A stretch of DNA of 64,000 nucleotides from Diploscapter coronatus. Its lineage: Eukaryota > Nematoda > Chromadorea > Rhabditida > Rhabditidae. The notes below the pieces were generated by a model. That model was not told the origin of the DNA, ran no database searches, and saw only the letters and a list, made by a program, of their open reading frames with translations. The stretch spans positions 46,701,249-46,765,248 of the forward strand of contig OZ038423.1 in assembly GCA_964036155.1 (NCBI GenBank). The letters run 5' to 3'. Positions 1 through 15,245 of the stretch are shown piece after piece (position 1 is the first letter of the stretch; each line of letters opens with the position of its first letter). The position numbers and the translations under genes were made by a program.

Positions 1-3000
1 GGATTTCGGTCAGGAAGGGCACGAAAATGAGTTCGGATTCGGGCTGAAAAAGTCAATAATTAAAAGTCTTTAAGTCGATAAAACTACCTCATTTGTACTC
101 TCGGAGACCTGCATCATGACCTCTCCAATCGGCAAGCTGATTCTGCTTCCCTGAGTCTGTTTGGGCCACTGGGCCAATTTTTCGGCTACCGAGGATTTTT
201 CGGAAGACGACAATTCGGCCCAACGCTCCCAGATGTCGCGGCAAAGCTGATCGAGTTGGACATCGATTCCTGAAAAAATTATTCTTCAGGAGGGAAAAGG
301 TATCTTTTTCCAAAAATTTTCTCGGGAATTATCTTTGAAAGAAAAGATACCATTTCATTTTTATTCGAATTTTACCCTCAATCATCCTCCCGCACAGACT
401 ATTCGGATACGGTAGGAGCATGAATCTCAGGTACTGCAACCAATTTGACGACGACTTGTGATGCAGGCAATCCACATAAGCTCGAAGTACCTGGAAGTTA
501 GTTGGGTAATTAGGCTTTAATTGTTCAATTAAATGAGTTAATTACTTGTCCGAGTAATCTGTCGCCTCCCGCGATTCCAATATAGGTTAGAGAGGGCTCG
601 ACCGAATTTGAGTTGCAACTGAAAAAATAAGCTTTGCTGAGATTAAAAAAAAAAAAAAAATCTTACAAGTTCTGGATCTTATTTACAACCTGCCCGATAA
701 TTTGCTTGGTTTGTGCAGAGGAAGAGCAATTGACAATGTTCAGAATTGGAGAGAACGCCGAGAAATTCGAGAATTCTCCCTGAAAAAGCAAAATTACAGA
801 TTTTTAAATCAAGTTTAGCCTTATTTTTAAAAATTAGAAAATGCTTACCAGAGAGCACAGCCAAAGACAGTCGGAAGCGGATTCAGGCAAAAGAGACGAT
901 GAGAGTTGGTCTGTCAAGCTCGTCACTCGGTTGATGTCCATTTTCTTCTCTCGAGAAATCGAGCCTATCGTCAAAGAATGCGGCAGGTTTAAGCCTGAAA
1001 TTGAAAAATAGCGTTTTCAGAATTTTAAATGAATTTCAAGTCACCATGATTCGAAATATGACTATTTTAAGACTGTCTAGCGTAATCTATAGGAATTTAC
1101 GTGGAATATTTTCATGATTTCATTTATGCAAGAAAAATTAAAGCTTAAATTTTGCCGACCTACCCTGGCTATAACTCGCACTTTGGTTTGAGGTTGACGG
1201 TCTAACTGCAACGTGTACCGTGTTGTCTCCATTCGAATAGCCCTTTGGAGGGCTGTTGATGGTGCCCTTTCGCTCGAAATTCTCGATCCCGAATGGCTGA
1301 GTGGGTGTGCGGTGGCCTTGATGCACGTCCTTCGGAGTGTGCGGAGTTGAGGTCAGGCCTGCAAATTTCATAATCTTCAACGTTTTTTAGAAAAATTCCA
1401 GAAATCTTATTTTTCAGAAATGGTATTAATCCTCATTAGAACGAAGTGCGAGGACAAAAAGTAGTGTGCAAAATGAGTCTTTGTGGTCGCACCAGACTCT
1501 CGCTTTTACACAATTTCTTGAGATCGCACCTCGTTCTAATGAGGATTAATGCCACCGCAGAAATTTCAATTTTCTAGCTATCTCTGCTATAAATGATTGA
1601 GGAATCACCAAAATCCCTACCCATAGGAGTTTCGAGCCGGTTCTCTTTCTGATGTTCCGCTTCGGATGAAGAATCTTCGCCTTCGCTTTCCGAGTGATCA
1701 GAACCGATGTCGGCTTCCTGGAAAAGAACTCATTTTAAAAGAATCGGATAAAAATTTACCGGATCATAAATAGCGGGTAGGATTTCTTTGGATCTTGTGA
1801 AGTACGGTCTCAATGCCGGTCTTGGATTTGACCCGATCGAAATTTCATCGGCTGCCATTTCCGGTCCGGAATCGCTCATGCCCTCTAATTCCTCGAACAA
1901 AGCTTCGAGTTCCTTGGCTGTCGGGGCTCTAGCGATAGAAGAGCACGTGGCAGAGGCCTGGAAAATCGATATTCGAATTTTCCGAAAACTCGCCTTTTAA
2001 GAATCATTTCAAAAATGTACCTCATCTTCGGGAACCTTGAACTTCCTGAGCAGAGAGACGAATCGCTGTTTGATATTTTTCCGGTGCGCGAATTTTCTCG
2101 GGTCGCGAATTCTGGAACTGCTAGAAATTTTCGGGGAGGGCAAAAATCGAAAATTTACCTGGTTCTTTCCGATCTGGCACTCAACTCCGGAAGTTCGGTT
2201 TCCATGTGCATTTCCTCGTATTCACTATCCGTTTCTTCCTCGGAAATCTCTCCTTCCGGGTTTTTCTTGCCCTGCCTTTCCCGCTCTGATTCCAATTCCA
2301 GAGGTAAGGACTGGCAATTCGTCAGATACAGGCGGCCGATGCTTTGCACTGAAAATTAGAATTTTCCCTGAAAGTCCACGAGTTTTAAAAACTCTATCAT
2401 TTTCTTCAAACTTATGGAGGCAAGCAGCATCGAAAAAGAGCCACTGTTGAAAGACGACGAAAACAAGGGAATCAACAAGAAGAAGGAAAAGGCCAGCAGT
2501 GAGACAACGAACAACAATGCAAAGATGACCGCCAAATTCAGCGCAGAGGCGAGAAAAGAGATCAAACTTTCATGAAGATCAACTGTTCTGGAGCATAAAC
2601 TTTGAGAAGATAAATTTCCCAGAAAATAGACCAGTTTCAGAGATCACAAAAGAGCAAGAGGCCTGCCAAGCCGTCGGCCGAATCGATGACCGCCACCTAC
2701 GACGTCACGCAAAAATCGGTAAAATTAAAAGGATGTGAAAGAAGGAGATCGCTTTCTTATGCTCTCTTAATTAATCATACAGGATTTGGAGTGATTTGTA
2801 ACAAATTTTGCTACAATTACCCCAGACCCATCCACCATACATACTATTACATCAAATTTCAGAGATCCAAAAACTTCAAATATTTCCAGAAATCCGGGGG
2901 TCGAACAGGCAAAGACGGCAAGAATAAGGAGAAGGAAGGGCAATCGGCGGTGGCCGCAGCGCGGAACGAGGAGCGACGCGCCAAGCAGAAGAACAAACAC

Positions 3001-6000
3001 GACGAATACGACATCGGGCCATATTCATATTGTAAGTACGACCGTACTCTGGGTTAATCCCGTGTACTTGAAAATCAAAAGCAACCCTCCACGGTTTAAC
3101 CATGATCTTGTCAAATCGCGCACTTATAAATTAAAACTAGTGTCTTTAACGGTAATTTCACCAAAAAAATCAATAATAGCCATCCATTTTAATCGTACTG
3201 ATTATATTGAGTTGATCAAAATTGCAGTAATCTCGTTCGCTTATCTATTCGTGCTGTGGACGTTCGCGGCGATATTCGCAGGGACGTTCGTCTATCTGCT
3301 CTATCTGCGCTGTCGAAGCGGACCCATCTACTACGGGGAGGGATCGTTGATAGGAGGCACGCCATGTGAGAAAATTTTCACAAATCAAAACTGCTCCTCC
3401 TTGAAAATGCGCACTGTAGCACGGCCTTATGAACCCTTATCCTTCCGAAACGTCCTACGCTTATTCCCGAAAAATAAGTCGGCATAAAAATCGAAAAAAA
3501 GAATGAACAAAATTGAGCAATGAACGTGCTCAATTGCCAAAACAACCATCAGCAATTGCGCGATTGAGAACGATGCACAACGCCGCAGCAAGGTTGCTGA
3601 TGGACGGGAATAAGGGCTAACAATAAAGAACATAAGGTCGTGATAGTTAACAAATTTAACAGAATTTACCAGTGGATCATATGTTCTTGTTCCTCACGAA
3701 AATCTTAGCGTTTGAGCAGGTTTCTGGTCAAAAATTACTAATGGGGGCATGTTTTCCAGATCTCGTATTCGAGCCGAATCCGACAAAGTTTTCCGTGAAC
3801 GAAATCATCATCGATCGAACGACGATCGTGTTCAACTCGAAGGAGGCCAAATCCTATGAGAACCATCTCATTCGGTACAAGCACATAATGAAGGGACAGA
3901 GAAGTAAGAAGAGTTCTAGGAGCGGGGGTGAAAAATAATAACAATTTTTAGGACTTTTATGCAGTTTAAACAAATTTTAGGACTTTTATGCTTATTTTTT
4001 AGAAAAGCCCTCACGAGCCTCGAGTGGGTACGAGACGAAAGCCAAGTCGTGCCCCAACCACGCTGCAGCTGTGAAGAACAAACACGTCTGTCAGGTGGAG
4101 AGGAACAGTTCAGAATACGGGCCGTGCACTTTCGATGAGTAAGGATCTATTTGGATTACAGCAGTTTTTTCGTCATTTTCAAAAGAGGATTATTGCACTT
4201 TCTTCTAAAAAAATATTGGATTACTGTAATTTCTCCACAAAATAATTGAAATTGTTAGCCTCTCCCTGGAAAACACGATGGGCTTCAGCGCCGGACAGCC
4301 TTGCATCATGTTGAAGTTCACCAAGGTTTTTTCACAAAGCTTCAAACATGTAGATTTTCAAATTTTTAGATAATCGGCTGGACGCTCGATGGGAAAGGAG
4401 GGTCTAAGGTTTTTAAAATTGTCAAAAATTTATTTTTTTGCAAAATTTAGGACTGCAAAAACGAGCGCATTCTAGTCTCCTGCAAGGCTGAGCCTAGTGT
4501 ATGAAATTTTTAAATTCCATTTTATTGAAAAATAACTTTTTTAATTAGAAACAAGTCAAATTTGAAAGAAAAGTTATAACTTTTAAAGTTGCGAAACTCT
4601 AGGACCTAACAGTGACGGTTTATCCTGTGAACGGGATCGACACTTGTTCCTTCCCTTATAAGGTCCAGCCCGAGTATCAGACGCCCTACCTGATGGCTCA
4701 CTTGCAGATTCCGAAGCACGATACTCAGGTAGAGAGGGGATATATGAAATCGTAAGATTTAAACTCAAACATATATTAAATCTCAAAATGCAAACATTGC
4801 AAAGGGATATATGGAATTGTCTTTTTCAAAAAGATATCCTTCAGTACAAAGTGACGTGCAAGCCAGTTCCCGATTCCCTGAAGAAGACGGACAGCGGCAA
4901 GGACAACGCGGTCGAGTTCAAAGTCAAGCGAATCAGCGCGAAAGCGGAGGAAAAGAAGTCGTAATTCGCAAACAAAAATCATCCATTGCTGCCAAGTAGC
5001 TAGGCTTTTCACAGCAATAAAATGGCCTAACCCTCCCCATTCTAATTTTGAAGATTTTTATTAGGGGGATAAATTTAGAAAGTTTTAGAAAGGAAGTTAA
5101 TTTAAAAAAAAAAAAAAAAAAAAACCTGAATTCAGGTCCTTTTCTGACTCCTCTGCGACCCATAGCGGCAATTCCCGAATCCCACCTTGTTGGAGAATCT
5201 GAAACTTTTTTTTTTTTAAATTCACATCGTTTATTTTTTTCTTGCCTGTGTCAAATTGATCATTCCGACGGCCAAAGTCTTGAAACCTCCTGGTAGTCGA
5301 TTTTTGTATTTTCGTCTTCGTTGAATTAGAATGTGAAGAATGTTCGTTTTGCGTTTCAGGAAATGGGGGTACTGGAAATGTTTTCTAATTATAATAGAGC
5401 AAGGATTGTTCAATAGTTTTGAAGAATTATCCCTTTTCCGAAAAAATGGTCTCTTTTGTAAAAGTATGATCTTTCATTCAAAAGTGATCTTTTCCGTCAT
5501 CGTCATTCGATATTCAATTGTCGTGTTTAGTGGAGTGTCACAAGGCTTTTCCCTTCTTTCTCTTTCTTTCCTTTCCATCTCCAATTACAAATTCGTTTCA
5601 CACACACACACAACGGTTCGTGAAATCGTAAAATGGGGATTTACGAAAAATTTCAAAATTTATAGAAAATCATTCAATATGCCTACTTTCCAAGAAAGAA
5701 TATGAGCTTTACAAAATTTCATAATAAAAAATCCTAGATTTTTCAAGAAAAAATAACTTGAAAAATTCCCAACCTGAATCGTAAAAGCCAAATCGAGGGG
5801 TACGTCGATTCTGCCATGGCTGGATTCGATGGCGATTTCATTCGACCTCAGACTCCTGCCTCTCTTCAAATCCTGGAGTTTGGCTGTGATGACGATGCTG
5901 TTGATTTGGGTCGGTTGAAAGTTCAGGACGAGTCTGTTGATGTTCAAGTTGAAGGATCTAAAAACTTGATTTTTATAGCTGATAATAACATTTTCGATAA

Positions 6001-6102
6001 TTGATACAATTTTAAATCCGACCTTTGAATAGCGGAAGGGGCGGTCCGGTCCATCTCCCAATTGGCGAACATGCGCATGTGGACGGGCACGTTCTTCTCC
6101 AT
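1..6102 (-). CDS. pacs-1: PACS-family phosphofurin acidic cluster sorting protein, 3'-partial
   Basis: PACS proteins are cytosolic adaptors that bind acidic-cluster motifs in membrane cargo and direct their traffic. Exons read on the minus strand: 6102-6023, 5957-5774, 5371-5246, 5198-5126, 2348-2159, 2120-2021, 1957-1760, 1717-1621, 1358-1164, 994-849, 779-667, 618-546, 490-376, 269-88 and 43 to the left edge. Family landmarks are the N-terminal [16 protein letters not shown], the cargo-binding-region YPHFLKR and [20 protein letters not shown], an acidic [10 protein letters not shown] stretch, [33 protein letters not shown], and in the C-terminal region [15 protein letters not shown] and LPIGEVMM. 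The C-terminal end lies beyond the window. The 47-nt intron after 5246 starts with GC, and the reading frame demands it. The intron 5125-2349 contains another gene on the opposite strand. Family assignment is firm; individual 3' exon borders are less certain. Confidence 0.9.
1422..1553. repeat. 30-bp inverted repeat (hairpin) in a PACS intron
   Basis: Arms at 1422-1451 and 1524-1553 pair over 30 positions with one A/C mismatch and one G.U pair (core ATTAATCCTCATTAGAACGA). The spacer is 72 nt. CAGAAAT occurs directly left of the left arm (1415-1421) and 4 nt right of the right arm (1558-1564), which may be a target duplication. It lies between PACS exons 1717-1621 and 1358-1164. It could be a miniature transposon or a hairpin RNA source. 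Confidence 0.75.
2414..4964 (+). CDS. nkb: Na+/K+-ATPase beta subunit, nested in the PACS gene
   Basis: This is the beta subunit that escorts and stabilises the catalytic alpha subunit of the sodium pump at the plasma membrane. Exons: 2414-2548, 2641-2718, 2890-3031, 3228-3365, 3760-3903, 4003-4138, 4259-4325, 4370-4408, 4451-4498, 4603-4728, 4845-4964, giving 390 residues, longer than the usual roughly 300 because of a Lys/Ser-rich cytoplasmic N-terminus of about 115 residues. A single membrane segment ([24 protein letters not shown]) follows, as in a type II protein. The ectodomain has the paired cysteines of the family and the signature [19 protein letters not shown]. The first intron would use a GC donor (GAG|GCGAGA); alternatively translation starts at the ATG at 2686 in exon 2. 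The gene lies wholly inside a PACS intron on the opposite strand. Confidence 0.9.
3425..3637. repeat. Nested inverted repeats in an nkb intron
   Basis: Successive complementary pairs fold the segment on itself: CCTTATG (3425) with CATAAGG (3631), CTTATTCCCG (3460) with CGGGAATAAG (3605), and inside these AATTGAGCA (3511)/TGCTCAATT (3527) and CCATCAGCAA (3546)/TTGCTGATGG (3594). It sits in the 3366-3759 intron. A decayed fold-back transposon is the likeliest explanation. Confidence 0.55.
5016..5021 (+). terminator. Poly(A) signal of nkb
   Basis: AATAAA lies 52 bases after the nkb stop codon and just before the antisense PACS exon 5198-5126. Confidence 0.6.
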
Positions 6103-7384
6103 TTTCGGAGCGGATTTTAGTTGTTTTCAAATTTTTGTTAAAAATGCCCCGTCTCCTTCAACCGCTTGCCATGTTCTGCAATTCTTTCAATGATTAATTT
6201 CGATTTCCGGCGAAATCGACCAAAACTCAATAAAACGGAAGGGAAATAGTTACTCATGAAAATGGAAATTTTCTCGATCAAATAATTTTCCTCTATCATT
6301 TTCAGCCACATGACACATATTACAATGAATCATAACAATAACAAAAGAGAGGGGTGGGAAAGATTAGTAATCGAAAAAATTTGAAGCAAAAATCATAGAT
6401 CTTCAAGAATACCCTATTTTTGGAAATTTTTCAAAACTACCCCCATTTTTCCAAGTTTTCAAAAATACCCGTATTTTTCTGTAGCTTTTTAAAAACACAT
6501 CATTCTGCAGGACTTGAAAATCCAATATATCTCTAAAGCATGTGATAAGAGATCGTGGAGTGGGGGAAATGAAATAAAAACGGAGTGCAATGGGTAATGG
6601 GAAAATGTGAAATGAAGTCTTGAAGCCCTGGACAACAGACATATGGCTTGGCTGTACTAGTAGCTGGAAAAATGGGAAGAGAGAAAGAGTATTGATTAGA
6701 GAAAGAAAAATAGAGAGAAAGAAGATAGAGAAAAAGAAAGAAAGGGGAAGTGTCCCTCTCCCTCTTCCCCTCTATTCTCCCCCTTTAAATTCGTCCAGAG
6801 AACGAAATTGAAAGACTGGAATATACAATTGAGACAAACACACACACACATCAATTTTTGGAAGAAAAGTTCAAGAAAATCTTCTTAGTTTCCAGAGTTT
6901 TGGAGGTTTTACCGTGGCAAAACAATCAAATCCCACTTTCAAGAATATGCTAATTTGAAAAGTTACAATGGGATTTTCTGCAGGTGTCAGAATGGTGGCC
7001 GACTCGACCAGAATGAGGATCATCACCAAAAAAAGTGAAAAATTAATAATAAAGGGGCACGTGCTTTATATTCGAGTATTAAACAGTGCACGGCGTTTAG
7101 TGTGTCAGCCATTTCGTAAATCGCGTAGTGGCCAATTTCAAATTTCAAAAATTTTCCGAATTTCGTTTTTTCTCCTAAAATCCTCGAAAATCATGCTAAT
7201 TTTTGCCTGGATAATTGGCTTAATCATCCCGGGCCAACTGGACAATATCTCCCTCCATTTCCTTCTCGTTTTCCATTCTAATTTCGATTTTCCTTATTTA
7301 GGATGGGATCTTTTGATTTTTCACAAGTTATCGATTTTAGGTCCTGTTAAAAAGGAGTGGGAATTCAAAAGAAGGAGGAAAGCG
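6103..7384. promoter_or_regulatory. Divergent intergenic region between PACS and prmt-1
   Basis: The two flanking genes are transcribed away from each other, so this 1.3-kb stretch should hold both promoters. Visible features are a purine tract (about 6660-6760) followed by a pyrimidine-rich stretch, a CA repeat near 6836-6850, and T-rich blocks. No coding exon was recognised. A non-coding 5' exon of prmt-1 is possible. Confidence 0.5.
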
Positions 7385-10079
<2,695 letters not shown>

Positions 10080-10356
10080 GCGATGGTGGAAGCAAAGCTG
10101 GCCAGATTGTTGATTTTTCGAATTTTTCCTTTGTTCTGATTACTATTCTTTTCCATTTATTTTTGTTGATTTATATCTTTACTAAATTGATTTTTTTCTT
10201 AGTTTTTGTGTGCCGATTCTCAGATAGTTGACTCTAAATCCGGTATATCTTTGTTAAGCTCTATCTAGTATCTTCAGACTTTAAAAATTCGTTTTTTCTC
10301 TACGTTTTAAAAATTGTTGCAGTTGAGAATGATGAACGTTTGTTGAAAATTGAAAA

Positions 10357-10362
10357 AATAAA
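10357..10362 (+). terminator. Poly(A) signal of prmt-1
   Basis: AATAAA lies about 280 bases after the prmt-1 stop codon; it is the first good match downstream. Confidence 0.5.
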
Positions 10363-10891
10363 AATTGTCTTTATTTTTAATTTTTATGATATATTGGTTT
10401 TATACCATGAGTTCGTATTTTTATGCCCGATTTAGACGAATTTGAAATATCTACTTTTATTTGGAAACTCAGAAATAGCTACCCTTTGACGAATTTCAGA
10501 TACCAAGACATTATTTTTAGCCGAGCGCCATCTACCCATTTAATTTTCGTAACTCCTAGTACTCTCCATTGTCTCCGAGATTAGCCCTTGCAAAGAAAGG
10601 GGGAAGGGGTACCCGCGAGCTTTAACTATGTGCTTGCTTGTTTTTGCTCTGCTCCTTCTTATTTCCCTTTAGTCTGGATACGTGCGTTTCGCAGGCTATA
10701 GACGCAGAATGCATATGAAAGGCTCATCTCGAGGATAATGGAGAGTTAAAATTTTTTTCGAAGTCGTGTAATTTCAACATTTCTATTTTCAGACTGGAAA
10801 TAGACTTTGAATTAATGTTTAAGTATATTTTATTGACCTGATACTATGAAGTTTTGTATATCTTGGGTTAAGATTGAATTTTTAAATCTTA

Positions 10892-10900
10892 ATTTTCAGA
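10892..10900 (+). promoter_or_regulatory. Probable spliced-leader acceptor of mdt-17
   Basis: An AATTTTCAG acceptor ends 7 bases before the start codon with no upstream exon apparent, which is the usual arrangement of a nematode trans-splice site. Confidence 0.6.
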
Positions 10901-10906
10901 CTAAAA

Positions 10907-13900
10907 ATGTACCCCTCGAGTTCTGGCGCTGGACATAACCCCAACCCCCCTCGCCGCGGAGTGAATGCGGCCTTAGAACCCGTCCAGGAATGGACCATTA
11001 AGGAGATTCTATTCGATGGAGTTGAGAAGAGAGTCAAGTACGATATTCATACAATAATCTGCAAATTAAAAAGAAACAGCCTAGAAATTTCTTGCAAAGT
11101 TCAGTTTTTGCTACTTTGGCAACATATTTCGGATAGAAAATTTTAAAAAATCAAAGTCCCTTTTAGAAATTAGAAAAAAACGTAATAGTTTAACATTTCT
11201 ATTTTCAGACCGGACGCTTTCCCGGACCACATCGCTCGAATGGCGCGTCAAATTGATTGGATGAGCCTGATCGACACGGACAAGCGATACGACAATCCGG
11301 ACTTGGCTGATCTGGATGATGAGGAGGTTTTAAATTGTTTTAAATTAAAAAATCTTTTAAAGATTAAATTTTTAAATTCAAGAAATATACTTTTAAAGTT
11401 TTCTATTCTGCAAATAATAGAAATTTTCCTAGATTTAAGTCATTTATCTTCTTATTTTTTAATTTCAAAACTTTCCAGGAATACCCCAAATTCGAGGAGG
11501 AGCTGCCCACGATTCCCCCTGAGGCGGGACCCTGGCACACGGTCGCTAAAAATCTCCATGAAAGCCTTCAGCAACTCAACGTTCTCATCGACACGATCGG
11601 AATTATCAGGAATACAGATTATATGAAGGTGACATACTGTAGAAAAATATGGATTACTAGCTTTTATTCAAAAAGTATTAGTTTTGAGAGAAAGACTACT
11701 GTAGCCTTAAAAAGTAATATTTTCTAAAATTGAGAGCTAGCGCCATGCTTTTTTCCAAAGATAGTAAGACGCTTAATGCAGCTTTTTGGAAAATGAAAAA
11801 CGATTATTGCAGCTATAAAAATTAATTCTCAAGAAACTATTCCTGGAGTTTTTCAGCCCTTGACCGTCCTCGACCCGCTGCTCATTGATAGCCCCACGCT
11901 AACCGATTTCGCCAATCAGAGCAAATCTTCCCACTGGGTCTGGAAGCGAAGGGTGAGATTGAAAGATCTTTGATTAAAAAAAAAAATTCTTTCAGGCCTT
12001 GAATGAGGCGATCGAAGTTCTGGGAGTTTCAATGAGAAACAGAAATCCGAAAGAAGAATCCATGGACGAAGCACATGCTCTGAGGGTCGGGTTTTTCGAG
12101 TAAGAAAACTACTTTGAAGGTCACCCCCTTTCAAAGTGAAGTAATTTTATGTGGAAAAGGGTGAACTTCCCAAATGAAAATGGGTCGCTATTAGTTGTGT
12201 GCGAGTGTGGTCACCAAGTAAAGCGGGTGGTAAGATCAGCACAGGCAGTCGTCGTTGATCGTTCTTAAACTTGGGTAATTAAATCGGGTGAAAGGTGGAG
12301 CAGCAAAGAATGCTGCTTTTATTCTGCGGCAGAAAGATGCGAGGCACGCGGAAAAGAAAACATTTTCTACGAAATAGAAACATCGAAGGTCGCAAATTGC
12401 GACACCAAAATTTAGGAATTAAAAAATGAAATTTCAGTGAACTGATGGCTCTACGAAACGTGTGGCGAATCAGAAAGACCGGACACAGGATCTACGGCGA
12501 TCTGGGATATCATATCTGTGAGTGAAAGGAGATAAAAAAAGATATTCAAAAATATCACAATTTTCAAAACAAGATGTATTTTTTCTTAAGAGGATCAAAA
12601 ATGTTCTTTCAGTCGGCATGAAATACAACAGCCGAGAGTTGTTCGAAATCAAACGTCGGGATTTGTCAGTTGAAGAGATGGATGCTTTTCGGGGAAGAAA
12701 TCCGCTTTCTCTAATTCAGGTTCGGCATTTCATATATCCTTTCAAAGATAGTGACTTCATATATCCTTTTAAAAATAAGGATTCCATTTATTCAAAGGGA
12801 TTTCAAAAATCTCTGGATTTGCCAGGTCTCGGTCCCTCGTGATCTCATGAAGCGCTCCAACCTGGTGCTGAAAATCGTCAGGGATGAGGACTCCGGGGGT
12901 CTATTCGGGAAGACTGTCGAGGAGGACTACGAATACATGAAGGTCGGCAATTTATGCTAATTTTTAAAATTCTAGTTTGCAAATATACTGTTCATTAACA
13001 AACTGCAGATTTATCTTGAATGAATATTAACTGAGTAGTTGACACTTTTTAAAATCTAATTTAATCTTACAATTTTTTTTTGAAGGTCCGACCAAAAGAG
13101 GCAGAGAAAGTCGATTGGCGACGGGCTCTGAGATGGGCCCAACAGGCGTTGGTGAACAGGGACGTTTTCGAGCAGGTATGCTAATTTTTAGAGGGCGATT
13201 ACTGTAGCTTTTCATTTACACTTTAAAAATTATGCTAATTTTCAGCTATGCACAGATGCTTCAAGAATGTACAATCGAAATTCTGTTGTCAAAGGCAACA
13301 CTCTGATGCACGCGATGTATGACGGATTGTTCTTGAAGGTTGAACTAAAAAATTATCCATTTAAGGTAAGAAAATTAAGTTTAGGAGTTTATTTTTTAGA
13401 GATTTTTGAGAAAACATATGCAAACTTGCAGGTCGGAGAGCTCAGAGAGCCCGAAAGTGACGTATTTCTGGCGCGCATGCTTCAGCAATTGGTGGTCACT
13501 GACGAGTGCACCAGATGGATCAGACCTCAGGTACACTGCAGTTACAGTAGTCCTTTTCTGGGATGCTGTAAAACTAGCATAAATTAAAATGATAGCTCTT
13601 AGATGTTCGTCTCGATGCCTTTGACGACGCTTCCAGAACAGCTTGATACTAGAGGATCCAAGGCATATACAAAAGTTGATGTGAGGATCTTTAATGTTCC
13701 GGAATATTTTTTATAAAAAACTTCTCGATCGAGTTTTTGAAGCTTCTCGGATTTTTCAGATCATCGAATACGCCCGAAAGCAAACCCGTCTTCTGGACAA
13801 AATGGGCCGAATCGCGGGCCACTACTACATGGCCCAGAAAGTCAACGCCATTCTTCTGGACTTCCAGAATTCGTCCAGTGACCCATCGGTGAGTTACCGA

Positions 13901-15245
13901 ATAATTTGGTGGCGACCCTAAAAATTTTGGTAGTGTTGCCAAAATATTAATGACACTAAAATGGATTTCAATAAAATGGTATCTACCAAATAATGGTAAC
14001 CTTACCAAAATTGGTGTCATTTGGTAACCCTTCAGATTCAATGGCGTTTCGTCCGCACCTCCATCTACAGCTCTTTCGCCTCGGTGAACATCACCTACAG
14101 AGGATACGAGAGTCTGATGGGCAGGTGGGTAGTAACTTTGGTAACTTTTGGTAATGTGAAAATTTCAGACATTGCTTCTGGGTACATATCGAACATGATG
14201 GGGCTTCGGTCGTTACCAAAGAGGGTCAGACTATCGATTGCTACAGAGACAAGGAATTTCTTCAGTTCATGATTAAAATGCAGGTACGGGATTTAGGCAT
14301 AATTTGGGTGGCAAAAGACGTTGAATTAAAATTTTTTATATTAGAAAATTCATATTTGAATTACAGTAATCTAATCTTGTGTAATATGACTAGAAGAAGA
14401 TGAATTTTAGTCATTACATTAAAACGTGGCTTTTTTTTTTAGAAATAATGCCGTATTCTAATAGAAGGGCATATCCTTATAGTTTTCAACTACCTACTTG
14501 TCGAAAAATTGAATTTTCAAACCTTTATAACTCGTCATCTGGCGATCGTAAAAGGTTAGGGGTCAAAAGTAAACTTGCTTTAAATAACCCAAAGAATGCA
14601 TTAAAATACTTGCCAAGATTATTTGAGTTGGACAATGCATAGTTCTGACATTTGGGGAGTGCCCCTACTATTAGAATAAATACGATAATGTTGCATGATT
14701 TGAGTGAAATAAGTTTTATTATTATTTTTCCTTCAGATCGTCAATGCAAACGTGACTGCGGCGACATTTTTGGGCAAGTTCACCTGGCATTATTCTGTGA
14801 TCACGACCAATATGAATGCCATGTCTGATAGGAAGTTGCCCTGTCCTTCAGGTAAGATAATTGAAGTTAAATTCTTTTAACCTAAGGCTTTCTTGAAATT
14901 CAAATTGAACTCTGAAGTCAAAAAGTGATTTCCAGCCCTGCTTTGCAATGAACCTTCGACCAAGCAGATCTTCATGCAATTCCCCGTCGATCGAAGTCCG
15001 ATTATCAAGATGAGGAAGTTCCCCTTCACGCCAGAGGTGGGGAAACTAAATGTTTGGAGAAAGAAACAGAAATTTTTATCAGCTAAAGAATTAGCATAAT
15101 ACCATATAAATACAGTAATCCTTCATATATTTTTCAGGAAGAGCTTGATGAGGACCATCAGTTCACAACGTTCGAATTCTCTCGTCTTCCCGGCACCACG
15201 CTCTGCAAGAAAATGGAGTTCATTTTCAGCCTTTTCAAAAATTAA
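10907..15245 (+). CDS. mdt-17: Mediator of RNA polymerase II transcription subunit 17
   Basis: MED17 is a head-module scaffold subunit of Mediator, bridging transcription factors and RNA polymerase II in the nucleus. Eighteen exons were joined: 10907-11037, 11209-11326, 11479-11628, 11857-11952, 11996-12099, 12438-12517, 12613-12719, 12826-12942, 13086-13175, 13246-13338, 13432-13530, 13603-13680, 13760-13888, 14036-14124, 14169-14283, 14737-14851, 14936-15036, 15138-15245, giving 639 residues with continuous phase. Family marks are AGPWHTVAKNLHESLQQLNV, ALRNVWRIRKTGHRIYGDLGY (the W-R-I-R-K motif of MED17) and the WRRALRWAQQAL segment followed by FEQ. It follows prmt-1 on the same strand, an order I recall from C. 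elegans. Confidence 0.88.

Larger units (their letters stand above)
10080..10906 (+). other. Spacer between prmt-1 and mdt-17
   Basis: The 827-bp spacer holds the prmt-1 3' UTR with AATAAA at 10357-10362, an AGACGCAG word near 10700, and the mdt-17 acceptor at its right end. No coding sequence was seen. The gap is longer than the roughly 100 bp typical of nematode operons, so separate promoters are more likely. Confidence 0.5.

Noticed and set aside
12105..12437. Structured RNA or tRNA in a Mediator 17 intron
   Set aside because: A short ACTTTGAA hairpin is present but no tRNA boxes or snoRNA box pairs are convincing.
13920..14035. Imperfect inverted repeat built from TTTGGTA/TACCAAA words
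   Set aside because: Too imperfect and low in complexity to call as an element.
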